Assembly (NCBI GenBank): GCA_025093985.1
Contig: JACAAK010000004.1
Span: 1,302,001 to 1,366,000 of the forward strand
DNA length: 64,000 nucleotides
Source: Calvatia gigantea
Lineage: Eukaryota; Basidiomycota; Agaricomycetes; Agaricales; Lycoperdaceae
Direction of reading: 5' to 3'
Positions 20,386 through 36,762 of the stretch are shown piece after piece. Within the stretch, counting starts at the first letter, position 1. The number at the start of each line of letters is the position of its first letter. A program made the translations under genes and the position numbers. Under the pieces are notes generated by a model that had not been told where the DNA came from, did no database searches, and was given only the letters and a program-made list of their open reading frames with translations.

Positions 20386-23300
20386 TTAGCAATCGATTTC
20401 AACGCTGTCCGCACCCTCAACGACCCGATTCATGAGATCGACCATGGCTAAATGGAGGGGTAGGATTGGATTTACGTCCGTTTTTGAGGCTCCGCTCACA
20501 CTTCCATTTCCAGTGTCAGCATTTCCAGTACTGCTGTCAGCTTCAGGAGCCGACATCGTCCATCGTGACTGAGCCAATACGCTCAACTCGTAGAAATTCT
20601 TCGTCACGTCAGCATGCACCGTCATAGGATCCAGAGTGTTGGATCCTTTGGCTAACGAAGGAGGGTAACAATATGTCGACAGGAGATGGATGTGAAGCAT
20701 GGTTATTGATGCAGGCTGCGAGAAACGCGGAACACGGATTAGGCATGTTGTAGACTTGGGTAGCAACCCAACAGGATGGGGCATGGAACCTGTGGTGGGT
20801 GCAGATGGCGGGGATGATGGTGAAGTAGGAACAGAGGCCGTAGCTGGGGTGGCAATGATTGTAGACGTTGGGCTGGTGGCCTCGTCTTCCATATCTGGGT
20901 CGTTCAACCCATTGCCGGCATTAGAAGAATCTACGACATAAGGTAGCGAAAGCCCTAAATCGGCTTGGGTAGGTGGAATAGCGATGGGTAGGGCGGTGCT
21001 TGGGGAGAGAGCATATGTTGTGCTAGAGATGTCCGAAAATACAACATGTTTACTGTTGGGAGATTTAGCAGTGGAATGTGGATTTGGAAAAATTGCGTCG
21101 AGTTGAGTGAACATCCAAGGACTATCTGGATCCGCACAGGCGAGCGAAACGTGCACTGCGCCAAGGCCGCTGATGGGAACAACAGTAGGCAAAAGTGTTG
21201 TCCAGGCTGCACACAAACTGAATTAGCGGTGGTTGAGGGGAAAGAAGAATGACAAACCTGTAAGTTCTACCTCTTCCATGACACCAAGTTTCGAAATCAC
21301 AATCCTCCATTCAACATCCGCCCTTCTTGCAAATCCCAAAAGAAAGTCCCAAACTTTCCTAACCACAAGCGCCTCTTCATAGTTCCCTCCACCAAGCGCG
21401 GACACAGACGCCGAAGCAGCACCTCCACCGCCAATACCACTTCCCTCACCGTCTGTATCATGTTGATCATTCCTCACAAGCCACACTGCTTGATCCCAAG
21501 CTTCTCCGCGCTGGTCGACACATGAAGCCATAACCCACTTCCGACATGCACTTGTTCGGTATCCGACGTGCAATAGCGTATATCGATCTAATACGTCTAA
21601 AGGCACGTGTGCGCTTTTGGTATAAGTTACTTTGTTATACAAAGATCTTGCGAGGGTGAAAATTGGCTTTTGAATATGGGTTTTGACGGATACGGGTGTG
21701 TTATCTGGCGAGAATACACGAGCTAGCGGCCGGTTGACGGGAATGGGCACACGGTTATAGAGGTTAACGCAGAACGACTCGAGTTGGTTCATATTTGCTG
21801 CATCGTTCTCCATGTAGTTGATCACATGCTCGGGCACCAGTTGAACCACGCGGACTTGATTCTCAGGGAGTGACTTGAGAGCTTTTTGCATTGAAGATAA
21901 AATTTGGCGAAAGACTGAAGAGGAAAGACTCATGAAATTTATGGGCACAATGAGAAAAAGCAGGACAGGTGTTGATGCACCAGAGAGGCTCGCCGCAAAG
22001 GTAGCTGGGGGAGGCGGGGGTCAGTCAAAAAAGTAAGGGCCACATTACGACGTACCGAAAAACTTCCTGAAGGAAAGATCAAACTTCAGCGCGACCAATC
22101 CATCCTTACAATTGGGGCCTGTTCCTGGCACTAATTTGCCCAGATGTTTAGTCTGATCCGACTCTATCAATTATATTGTTCAAAAAGGAGAAGGCCATGC
22201 GCACCTCGTAAGCAGCACAAACACCAGCAAGCCAGCTTGTAACTTCAGCCTGACGGTATTGCGCTCCCTCATCCGCGAACAGGGCATATACGATGCCATC
22301 TTTCTCTCCACTCTTGGGTCCCAAGCCCAACTTCTCCCAGAATCGGAGGGCTGGAGGAAGGACATTGAGGATAGCGTCACCCTTGGCCACCGACAGTTTA
22401 GGTGCGCTGAGGACTTGGAGTGCAGGCCTTGCGCCATCCGAAGAACCTGGTGTTGTGATAGCAGAGTCTGGTGTACCTGATGATCAGAGGACGGTAGGAA
22501 AGAAAGCGAGCCGCCATACCCAAACTGAAAATATCGTCAATGTTCAATCCTCCCTTGACACCTTCCAAATTCCCAAGTATTTTTTCTACAATTTTAACAT
22601 CACGAGACCAAATCTCCGTACGCTTCTTCCCCTCAGCACTGATTGAGTCGAACACATTACTAGCCATCCATGTGTCACGCCAGACTGTGTTTTCAACAAC
22701 TTCTGTCGCAACGACGTTAATTACAGATTCCAATGTCCTCCGTTTCTCCGCAGTGAGACCCAGCCCAGCAGCAGGGGAAACAGGCGTAGGGACATTTGCA
22801 ATGGGCATGGGTGTGGTACCCACACCCCCCTGTACACCAGGACCTGAGATAGAGGAGCCAGGTGGACGAAGGGGCTTGCTGAGAGGAAGAAGCTGGGTAT
22901 GTTGAAATTGGGTATGTAACAAGATGGAACCGAGAGGGAGGTATGAAGGCGGAGGAGTACTAGGGCGTGAAGTGGCTGGGGTATCTTCCTCTTCTTCCGA
23001 AAACTCGTCTTCTGACTGGCTTACTTCATCTTCGGAAGTCTCAGATTCCGGGTCTTTGGCACCAGTGGCGAAAGATGGCCTGTGAACCATCCATTCTTCG
23101 TGCTCCGTAGTCCAAGGTGACTTGCGGACCTCCTTTCCAGTTCTTCCGCCTTGCGTCGTATGTTTCCTCTTCGCTCCAATTAATTTGCGTACCACACCAA
23201 CTCGAGGATCGGTAATCGCATTATACCGACTCCGCCAGCCTGTACTCAGAGCGTTTTCTGCCCTTCTGAGTTGTGGTCGAGGCGCAGCGGGAGACTGAAC

Positions 23301-25454
23301 CCGGACAAAGGGGGCCACGGCGAGTGGAGGAACGTCAGGTCCATCTGGCGGGGGACTGGGCAATCCAAATTTCCCGGTAGGAGCATACTTGCCGTCGGCC
23401 AGACGATGAGACCTGGCGAACGGAATTGGGTCGAAATTCTTCCGAGATTCGTCCGCGCTTGCATCAGGTGTGTGCGACCTACCTTCCTGTTCGAGGTGAA
23501 CACGAGGGGCTATGGGACAACCTTCAACGGGCGGTGTCGTCCCCGGAGGTGGAGGCAGGAGTTCGGGTGGGATGACAGAATCTATGTGTTCGACAGAGCG
23601 GGGAGTGAAACCTTCCGGGAAGTTTGAAGACCAGGGAACGTGGGTAACCGGAGTAGGATGCGAATGGGGTGTTGGATGTGGTGGGCCTGGTCCAGAAAGA
23701 TGCACGTCTCCAAAAAGAGGAGGGGAAGTAACTTGTAGAGGATTTGGCAGGGGTATACCCGATGGTGTCGTAAGCTGTTGCTGCGGAGGTGCATTAACGG
23801 AAGGCTGGTCGAAAAAGTTGAAGTCGTCATCTGTAAAGTCCTCGAAATCCATGCCTGAGCTATCGCCAAGACCCACTGATCGAGTAGTGTCATCGTTGTA
23901 TGCCGATCTGGTGCCAGTCTCATTTGAGCCTGTACCAGAGTTTCCACCCAGACTCATACTCATACCCATTCCGAAATTCATGCCTACGTCCACTCCAAAC
24001 TCCATACTACCAATGTCAAGGTATCCAAAAGGGTCGTAAGACGATGAGGAGGAGGAAGAAAGAGGAGGGGGCTGTGTTGAAGTGGGACTGGTAGAAGGTA
24101 TCTGGGGAATTTGTGGTTGTGCAGCTACTGGAAGTACTGGTGAAGTATTGCCGGGAATAGATCCTGTAGTGGTGTCAGCCTGGGGTGGAGATGGGTAAAA
24201 GTTTTGTGGGGGTACGGCGACTTGTGTTGGTGTTGGTGTATGGACGGAAAGAGATGTTAGAATGGAAGGAGCTGGTGGGAGCACAGCTGTCGAAGTTGAT
24301 GGCGTCGTACGTGAAAGCAAGCTCGGTGAACTACCCCCTTCACGTTCACGCTTGAGACGTTCGCGTTCGCGTTCCCTGTCTTTGGCAACATGGTCAACGT
24401 AGCTGCTGATTTGGGCTGCAATGGCACGAATATTCTTGGATTTAGAAAGAGAGAGAGCATGGAAGGTTCTGAGCTCAGCACTGGGCGACCCGAGGAGTGA
24501 GGGTCGATGTGGGTATTCGGGAAAACATTCGGATAGTGGCGAAGTTGTACTTTGGAGCTTGGGTGAAGGCTGCAAGGGTCCTGGAAGATCAGGGGTATAA
24601 TCTAAAAGGGGCCTGTTAAGGGCTGGGAGGAATGCAAGGCAGAGACATGTTGGATAGATAAAAGTAATGCCCTTATCTTCGCCGCGCCTGTTTTCAACAC
24701 TGATCCATCCAATTACAAATGATGAGCCCAGCGAAGGCTGGCCATGGCCTTGGAGTGATTCCGCAAATTGACGTGTTAGGACAGAAGTTGGACCAGAGTA
24801 GGTGGTGAGGAAGTAGGCAGGAGCAGCATAGGGGAGAAGGAGGATAGGCGAGCGTGGTACGAGGGGCAGACAGGAATCCAGAGGGAGATAAGGTGTTGGA
24901 AGCAACGTTGGCCGGATAAGGATAGCGGACGGGGTGAGTTGTAGCTGGATATAGCAGAATATGAGGGGTCTGCTAAGGGCTTTGTATTCCCATCCTGTGC
25001 CCCAGTCTGTGCTGCCTGTTGTTGGGTTGTGGTGGGATATTAGGAATCCATCCTTGCAGCGCCGCACGCCGGCGTTAGATGCGACGATGTTGTCAATGAG
25101 GCGCGTACGGACAGCATGGAGAAAGTGAGAGATGACATGACGAGGTTGTTCGTAGATCATCTGAAATGGGAAATGGGAGGCGGGGCTCGGCACAGCGACC
25201 AAACCATCAAAGCGGAGGTCGTTGAGCAAATCGACAGAGTCTGAAGACAATATTGAGAAGACATGGAGGGCCGGTTTGCTACCAAGCTGGACACTGGGGA
25301 GGGGAGTGTTGAGGAAGTTGCCGGATTTAGCCAAGCGACGGCGGGCATATTCAAGGACGTCGGGTGCGTTGCCGAGGGCGGCATCACGACAGACAAAGTG
25401 AGCAGCAGCGACGACGGCATTGGGCGGGATGCGAATCGCCGCTGCGAGGAGCAT
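20386..25454 (-). CDS. MED13: Mediator complex subunit 13 (Cdk8 kinase module)
   Basis: The largest subunit of the CDK8 kinase module, which links CDK8/cyclin C to core Mediator and mostly represses transcription. The N-terminal half, in one long exon (about 22450-25454), includes ALHVFSILSSDSVDLLND, GWEYKALSRPLIFCYIQLQL, then SFVIGWISVENRRGEDKGIT and FIYPTCLCLAFLP, which fit the Med13 N-terminal domain. A long Pro/Ser-rich disordered middle follows. The C-terminal part, after introns near 22.1-22.5 kb and 21.2 kb, has the MID/PIWI-like fold typical of Med13: VRVVQLVPEHVINYME, LARSLYNKVTY, YTLLHVGYRTSACRKWVMAS, and the end NPILPLHLAMVDLMNRVVEG; stop 20386-20388. I chose ATG 25454 (MLLAAAIRIPPNAVV); the frame stays open upstream with another ATG at 25583, which would overlap the divergent neighbour. 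Confidence 0.85.
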
Positions 25455-25545
25455 GGAGGAGAGAGCGCAAAACGTGTGCCGGAGAAAGCCGAGGGAGTGG
25501 ATTTGGCAGGGCTGAGTGTGAAATTTGAAATCGTTTCTTTGCACA

Positions 25546-27708
25546 ATGTCCTCGACGTCCACCGCCGTCCGTACGCAGACCATTACCCTCGACAGCGGCC
25601 ATGCACGCGTCCTCTGCATCGCTGACATCCGTGGTAAGCTTTCAGCCCTCAACGACCTCGCACGTCAGGAAAACGCGGCCGCCATCATCCACACTGGCGA
25701 CTTTGGTTTTTTTGAGGCAGACAGCCTCGAACGCATAACCGACCGTACCCTTCGCCACATCACCCAATATTCACCACTCATTCCCCAGGCTCAGCGCACA
25801 CATCTCCTTTCCGCTGACAACCCAGACATCGTCCGCTCAACAGTAAACGTATCCCTCCTTTCAGAGTTCCCCCTTCTCCTCGCAGGCCAGATCAAACTCC
25901 ATGTGCCAGTATTCACTGTTTGGGGTACCTGTGAGGACGTCACCGTTCTCGAAAAATTCAGGGCCGGAGCCTATCATATAGAAAATCTACATATCATTGA
26001 CGAGGCTACGACACGTCTCATCGACCTTGGTGGGGTGAAAATCCGCCTTTTTGGCCTCGGTGGTGCTCTCGTCCCACATAAAATGTTCGATAATGGCGAA
26101 GGAAAAGCAACTATCGCAGGAGGCGGTGGAACCATATGGACAACTGCTCTGCAAATTGGCGAGCTCGTTGACACTGCACAGCGTGTCTATGATCCATCAG
26201 AGACACGCCTTCTTGTCACCCATGCCAGCCCAGGTCGCGAGGGCGTTATTTCTCAGCTCTCTCTTGTTCTCAAAGCAGACCTCACTATTTCCGCCGGTCT
26301 CCACTTCCGCTATGCCACCTCTTATAATGAATTCAGTGTTCAAGCTGATTTCGAAGGTTTCAGACACAAGCTAGCTGTTGGCAAGGAGGGCTGGGATCGG
26401 GTTTGGGATAGTGTCAAAAACCAGGTCGACCTTGTCATCGATGACAACCAACGTATCTTACTGGAGAAGGCACTCTCCGTTGTCGAACGTATCCCCAATC
26501 CTCAACCCTCTTCCGGTCCTGGTGCTACGGCTACAGGAGAGGAGCCCGCATGGAAAAATTGCTGGAACTGGAACCTCTGTGACGCTGCCTATGGCTCGCT
26601 CGTCCTTGATGTGAAAGATGGACGCGTCAGCTCCGAACTCAAGAGTCAAGGTATACCTCCTTAGCCTCTTGCCCGCTCAGGACATTCTGCCCTAACCCAA
26701 TCTTCAGGTTTCAATTACGCCTACCGACGCAGCGCGGCAGTCGCACCCACTCCAGGTTCAGCTACATCAACTCTTCCCCCCCAAAGCACCCTCAACGGCA
26801 GCCACCCATCGACCAAGCAGCCCACACCTGCCCCAGTGGCGGTAGCGCCTGAAAAGCCCTTGCCCCCTCATCTGGCCAACAAATCCAATGCCCCGACCCC
26901 TCCTGCTATCTCTGGCGCGGCCAGCCCTGCTCCTTCCACCCCTCAACTTAATGGTACACCTTCTGCAGACAAGGATAAGACTCAACAAGGCCCGAGGAAG
27001 GACAAGAAGCGCGACCTCAGAAGAGACAGCAAGTCTGGGCGAAACACTCCGGAAGTCCCTAAAACCGAGGCTTCAACACCCGCTGCTGGTACACCCGAGC
27101 CCAGCAAGCTGGCAGCCGAAAACTCAGAAGATCCGAAGTCGCCCACAGAAGCGCCTGCTCCTGGAGTTCGCTCGCCCAAACCCACGCGGCCTGCACGCCA
27201 CCCCTGGACTATCTTCATGAAGATGCCATCCACAATTCAAGTGAATGAGACGGACGTAAGAGAGTTCTTTGGCGATGCGAAGGATGGAGTAAGTGTCGTA
27301 GGCGTGTTTCACATACTTACTATCTGACTTCAACATTCGCAGATTACCAAAATTAATTTCCCGACGCACCCGGGCCGCGCCAAACTCGCCTATATTGAAT
27401 TCGTTGACGAGGTTGGGATGAGGACTGGCTTGGAGAAGCATGCTGAGGTTGGTTCTAACAAGTATTATCCTTTTCCGCGCGTTTTTATAACCTTCACCTC
27501 ATAGAAAATCAAAGACATCACACCCGAAGTCAAACAAGCGACGGACCGCGAGTCGCGAGAACCCTCATATAGAGGAATGGGTGGCCGGGGACGAGGACGA
27601 GGCGGCGCTGCTGGCTACGCTGCCAGGGGCCTATCAGCGGCTGGTCTCACTCGCGGTGGTCCTCCGCCAAGGAACGGCAATGATCAGCCAACAGGTGGAG
27701 ATGCTTGA
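25546..27708 (+). CDS. Metallophosphoesterase-like DUF2433-type protein with C-terminal RRM-like domain
   Basis: ATG 25546 (MSSTSTAVRTQTITL). The N-terminal 330 residues look like a calcineurin-type phosphoesterase fold: VLCIADIRGKLSALNDLARQ (where DxH is replaced by DIR), IIHTGDFGFFE (GD motif), FTVWGTCEDVTVLE (replacing GNHE), RLFGLGGALVPHKMF, LLVTHASPGREG (GH-like strand) and ISAGLHFRYATSYNE. I recall these blocks from fungal proteins with the DUF2433 label. Several metal ligands of the standard motif appear altered, so catalysis is doubtful. After an intron (26663-26707 approx.) there is a long Pro/Ala/Thr- and Lys-rich linker, then HPWTIFMKMPSTIQVNETDV, a small exon set (KINFPTHPGRAKLAYIEFVD) that resembles an RNA-recognition motif, and an RGG-rich tail (GRGRGRGG). 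Stop 27706-27708. Function unknown; the tail suggests RNA contact. Confidence 0.75.
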
Positions 27709-29315
27709 GTAACCGGTGGATAATTTTTCTTTGATTTCAGTTCATGCGTTTCAACATCCTTCTTGATCTTGGACCTTGACACTTCATGACTTTGACACAC
27801 TATTTTCAATTGTCCGTGGTTTTCATCGGTTCTTCGGATTCAATACTTACTTGTGGGTACATACCATATCGTCTGCTGGTAATTGTGTCAGCCCCTTTGC
27901 GTTTGGCAGAGTCCGAGGAACGTTGAGACCTCACGGCGGGGAAGCGGGAAAAGAAAACAACAGAGAAATGATAAGGACGGGCGTCCGAAGGAGGAATGCT
28001 TATGAGGTCACATAGGGGTTGGACGGGCGGAAGGCGGATTTTGTCGACAAATGACGTTGTCTTGGCCTCCCGTTACAACTGCTTACCTTTCCTGGGCATG
28101 AATGTATGTCCGCAGTAATTTTTTTGCCAACACTACGCTGGCGGATGTCCTAGGACTAACCCGTAACCCGAAGCCGTACGACACCTTCTCCAAGGCTACA
28201 CAGAAACAGAATTGAGGGCCTCCGTGGCAGGAACGCATAAATAATCCCCCAGAATATAAATGTCCTAAGTTTCAAAAACCGGTCAGCCGCGCTCCGCCTC
28301 CCTTCCCCTCTTCTCTCTCCCTCGCATTATATCCTGAGTGTCGGCGCAGCGCCTTCGCCACCACAAACAAGCCCCATCCGTGATCAGGTTATCGTTAGCG
28401 CAGACACTTTCAAGGCTTCTTTGGGGGATTGGATAATTGCAGTTGTATTGGTGTCTTGACACTTTCCAACAAGCATCCATCAGATACACATGTCTTGCGC
28501 GCGGAAGAGACGCATTCTCCGTGGAGGTTGAGGTCATCGGAAGAGACAGTACAACAGTGAATACAACGGATATGCGCGTACATCAACGCAACTAGATGTT
28601 CGCTTGTCTCCTCGGGAAACTGGCGAGGAAGCGGCATACCAGACCAGACAACGCCATGGAACAGAGGACATTATACATAGCCAAATTCTCATTCCCCTCG
28701 GATGACAGTCATTTGGCCAATAAAACATTGAATCCGGGATAATCTACTAATATGCATACAAACCCGGGTTTCCATAGTGGTTTCAATCTACCATCAACTT
28801 GGGTTTGGGTGTTGCCGTGAGGGATTTCAAGAGTCCAAGCGATGAAAAGCGATGTTGCCGGGTGGTATCTGTTGATCGCCAGGGTCGGATAAGCATCAAT
28901 CCCAATCTCACACAGAACATCTCATCGTGAATCGCCTCTTGTGTCCTCGGTGTGCTCCTGTTTCGGTTACTACGGATATAGCGGAAATTGCGCGTAGGGG
29001 ACGTTTCGAGGGTTTCTCGCCGCTTCTAGGTTGACCCTCGCGCTACCCATCATCAGCTTGCCTTGCTCGACTATCCTCCGACGATGACGCAAACAACACC
29101 CTCCTTGAGCAGAGTAAGCAACGTCATAGAACCATGGTCGATACTCAGAGCCAAACTTATCCTTTGTCGTCATGTTTTTATACGACTTATTCCGGCTCCT
29201 GTTAAGTTGGATTGGTTGGATTAACTGGACTGGGCGCGCTTATGTCTGACTGTTTTCCATAAATATAGATCATTTCTAATCAGTGAAAGCAACAAAAAAA
29301 AAGAAATCCACTATT
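27709..29315. other. 1.6 kb intergenic region, no gene recognised
   Basis: Lies between two 3' ends (metallophosphoesterase-like gene and Pol III subunit gene), so it is a convergent intergene and unusually long for this gene-dense stretch. One minus-strand frame with a proper ATG (28970-29173, 67 codons, MTTKDKFGSEYRPWFYD...) is the best coding candidate but matches nothing I know. No tRNA or other structured RNA was recognised by eye. Confidence 0.4.
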
Positions 29316-34530
<5,215 letters not shown>

Positions 34531-34654
34531 AGGATTACAACGATGGAATTGAGTGAATCGTATTTGATCTTTAATGTTTTGTGACGGCCCGTGACATGAC
34601 CTCGTGATGAATTGCGCGTCCAAAGGAATTTGTGGTTAACACTTATCGCAAACC
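34531..34654. promoter_or_regulatory. Shared divergent promoter, RPC1 / proteasome alpha-1
   Basis: 124 bases between two divergent start codons of housekeeping genes. It contains gtcacggg-like and gtcatgtcacgggcc-type imperfect palindromes around 34580-34600 (gtgacggcccgtgac reads as a perfect 15-base palindrome with central base). No factor can be named. Confidence 0.55.
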
Positions 34655-35761
34655 ATGTCGAGAACATCCTACGATAGGTATGGGTTTCCTTCCTTGTTGA
34701 TTTACCGGCAATGTATCCACTCTGTGCTCTAGATACCTTACCGTTTTCTCTCCTGAGGGTCGTTTATATCAAGTGGGTGAGTATACCGATGGTGCCATGG
34801 GTTTGCTATTTACTAACTAACGGGTGGTTCTAAAGAGTATGCCTTCAAGGCAATATCTGGTTCTGGACACACAGCTATCGCGATACGCGGGAAAGACACG
34901 GCGGTCGTTATCACTCAGCGAAAAGTTCCGGTATGTATCGCCTACTCCTGTGTCCATTGTTCTCCATTCACTTCTTGCACTCTAGGACAAGCTATTGGAC
35001 GCGTCAACAGTGACCCATCTTTTTGGCATCACACCTTATATTGGCTGTGTGATGACTGGGCTCATAGGTATACGGTTTATGACAAGTAATTTCAGAGCTG
35101 ATAGTACCTCACAGCCGATGCACATGCTCAGGTTGCTCGCGCTCGTGCTGAGGCCGCTGATTTTCGTTACAAGTTCGGATATGAAATCACTCCAGATGCC
35201 CTCGCTCGTCGCATTGCCAACATCAATCAGGTATACACTCAACGGGCCGCCATGCGTCCATTGGGAATCTGTAAGGATCTGTCCTGTTTTCGATTCGTTT
35301 GCTGATTGATTGTTGTAGCCATGGTCCTCATCGGGATTGACCCCGAATTTGGCCCTCAGTGCTTCAGACTTGATCCCGCAGGGTATTTTGTTGGCTACCA
35401 TGCAACTTCTGCGGGACAAAAGCAGCAGGAGGCGATGAACCAGCTGGAGAAGAAGTGGAAAAAGTTGGACTCCGGTAGGGGTGCTGATGAACCAGCGAAA
35501 GCAGGACAGACTCTGAGTCGGAACGAGGTAATCGAGGTGAGAATCTCCCAGATACTGTCATTTGCCATTTTCATACCAAAGGTGTAGATGGCTGTTGAGA
35601 TCATGTCAACGGTGCACGCCACGGACTATAAACCGGGTGAAATTGAGATAGGCATTGTCTCTAATAGCGATGATGAGGATACCAAAACCAGAGGAAAGTG
35701 GCGAGTTATGGAGGAAACCGAGATTGAGCAACACCTTCTAGCATATGCAGAAAAGGACTGA
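34655..35761 (+). CDS. SCL1: 20S proteasome subunit alpha-1 (Scl1/PSMA6)
   Basis: Alpha-ring subunit of the 20S core proteasome. The first exon (ATG 34655) reads MSRTSYDR and splices (GTATGG...CTCTAG) to [20 protein letters not shown], the proteasome alpha-subunit signature. Later: [112 protein letters not shown] and the end [11 protein letters not shown] with stop 35759-35761. [18 protein letters not shown] and IGCVMTGL identify alpha-1 rather than other alpha subunits. Six short introns. A small hydrophilic insert ([18 protein letters not shown]) follows NQLEKKWKK and appears longer than in yeast or human. It is convergent with KGD4, the stops being 58 bases apart. Confidence 0.96.
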
Positions 35762-35819
35762 GTATGTTCACCAGTTCGCCAGTTTCATCGAGGTACGGCC
35801 AATGTAGGAATAGTCTGTA

Positions 35820-36243
35820 TCAACTTCTATTGTATGATGAAGCGCCTCCACTCTGTAAATCGTTTTAGTCAAATTCTCGACGGATGGGCACCGAGTACGT
35901 AGCGCACCATAACAGCTTCCATTTCTGTCTCTTCGAGCTCCCTCACTCTCGGTCGCCAATACCGGCTAGGGATCTCCCAGAAATTGTTATACGTCATTGG
36001 GCTGGCAGCGACAGTCATAGAGCGAGATGGGTAGCGTTTCTTGAGAAAGTCGGCGAAACGTTCTTGGAATTCTGCCGGTGCGGCGGGATGAGCGTGGGGT
36101 GTTTCGGTCACTTGAGAGCAGGATAAAGCAAATAACATAGTGAGGCACTAGGGAAGCTTACCGGAAGGCCATTGCCGTTTACCAATAAAACGGATTAGGG
36201 GCCGGTGCGCCTGTGTTGCATATGTGCGTGGCAATGGGAGCAT
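35820..36243 (-). CDS. KGD4: 2-oxoglutarate dehydrogenase subunit Kgd4 (mS36/Ymr31 family)
   Basis: A three-exon gene of 105 codons: exon 1 36162-36243, exon 2 35908-36110, exon 3 35820-35852; introns of 51 and 55 nt with GT...AG ends and correct phase. Exon 1 reads MLPLPRTYATQAHRPLIRF then IGKRQWPS; PLIRFIGKR is the conserved N-terminal motif of the Kgd4/Ymr31/MRPS36 family. The middle holds HPHAHPAAP-like residues and FADFLKKRYPSRS, and the end reads EIPSRYWRPRVRELEETEME then AVM and, on the last exon, SGGASSYNRS. The C-terminal pattern (P.R+...E.E++..SGGA) is that of yeast Kgd4. Kgd4 tethers the E3 (lipoamide dehydrogenase) to the E2 core of the matrix 2-oxoglutarate dehydrogenase complex. 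It was once listed as a mitoribosomal protein. It is the last recognisable host gene before the transposon island. Confidence 0.85.
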
Positions 36244-36762
36244 GGAGGTTAAAACAATTCCGCAGTTTTTTGAGTTGATCCCCTCTGATCCGAGTTTGAT
36301 GGCTACGTCTTCAGCAATTAAATTCCCACGAATGGAGGGCCAAGTATGGAGTGCCTGTGGTTCAGTCTGAACCTGAGTCCCCAGTCAGACAAACATGTGT
36401 ATCTTGCATAATGCCCCATTGTAAGTTACTAAAACTCATATGCTAATGTTGTTGATCACCTGTTCGAAAACAATTACCTGTTTGAAAATTGTAATTTATA
36501 GACACTATGGTGTAGGACACTTAGTTAGCAGAACTTTTGGATAATGGCGAAATTGGCTGGGATACCCAGGCTGATTACGTAATACATATTAATCTGGCAA
36601 CATTAAATTCTCCCCCAATTAAACTTGCCTTGCAGCAGAAAAAACTGAATGTGAGGATAGTCTTGATGCAAAAAATACATTAAAACAGCTGCAGAAATTC
36701 AGTAATTGAAGGTTTCCACCACAACTTGGTACTTAGGATCCTTCTATATTTGGTTGCACCTT
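36244..36762. other. AT-rich boundary region before the repeat island
   Basis: About 520 bases where base composition changes sharply from gene-like to AT-rich. The first ~150 bases presumably hold the KGD4 promoter. No open frame or known element was seen. Confidence 0.4.

Noticed and set aside
20699..20941. Plus-strand open frame opposite the MED13 C-terminus
   Set aside because: Antisense shadow of a Thr/Pro/Ser-rich linker in MED13.
22293..24039. Plus-strand open frames opposite MED13
   Set aside because: Shadows of the Pro/Ser-rich MED13 coding strand, with no independent support.
28283..28728. Several minus-strand open frames in the 27.7-29.3 kb gap
   Set aside because: Short, mutually overlapping in different frames, no conserved motif, and unlike neighbours in codon pattern.
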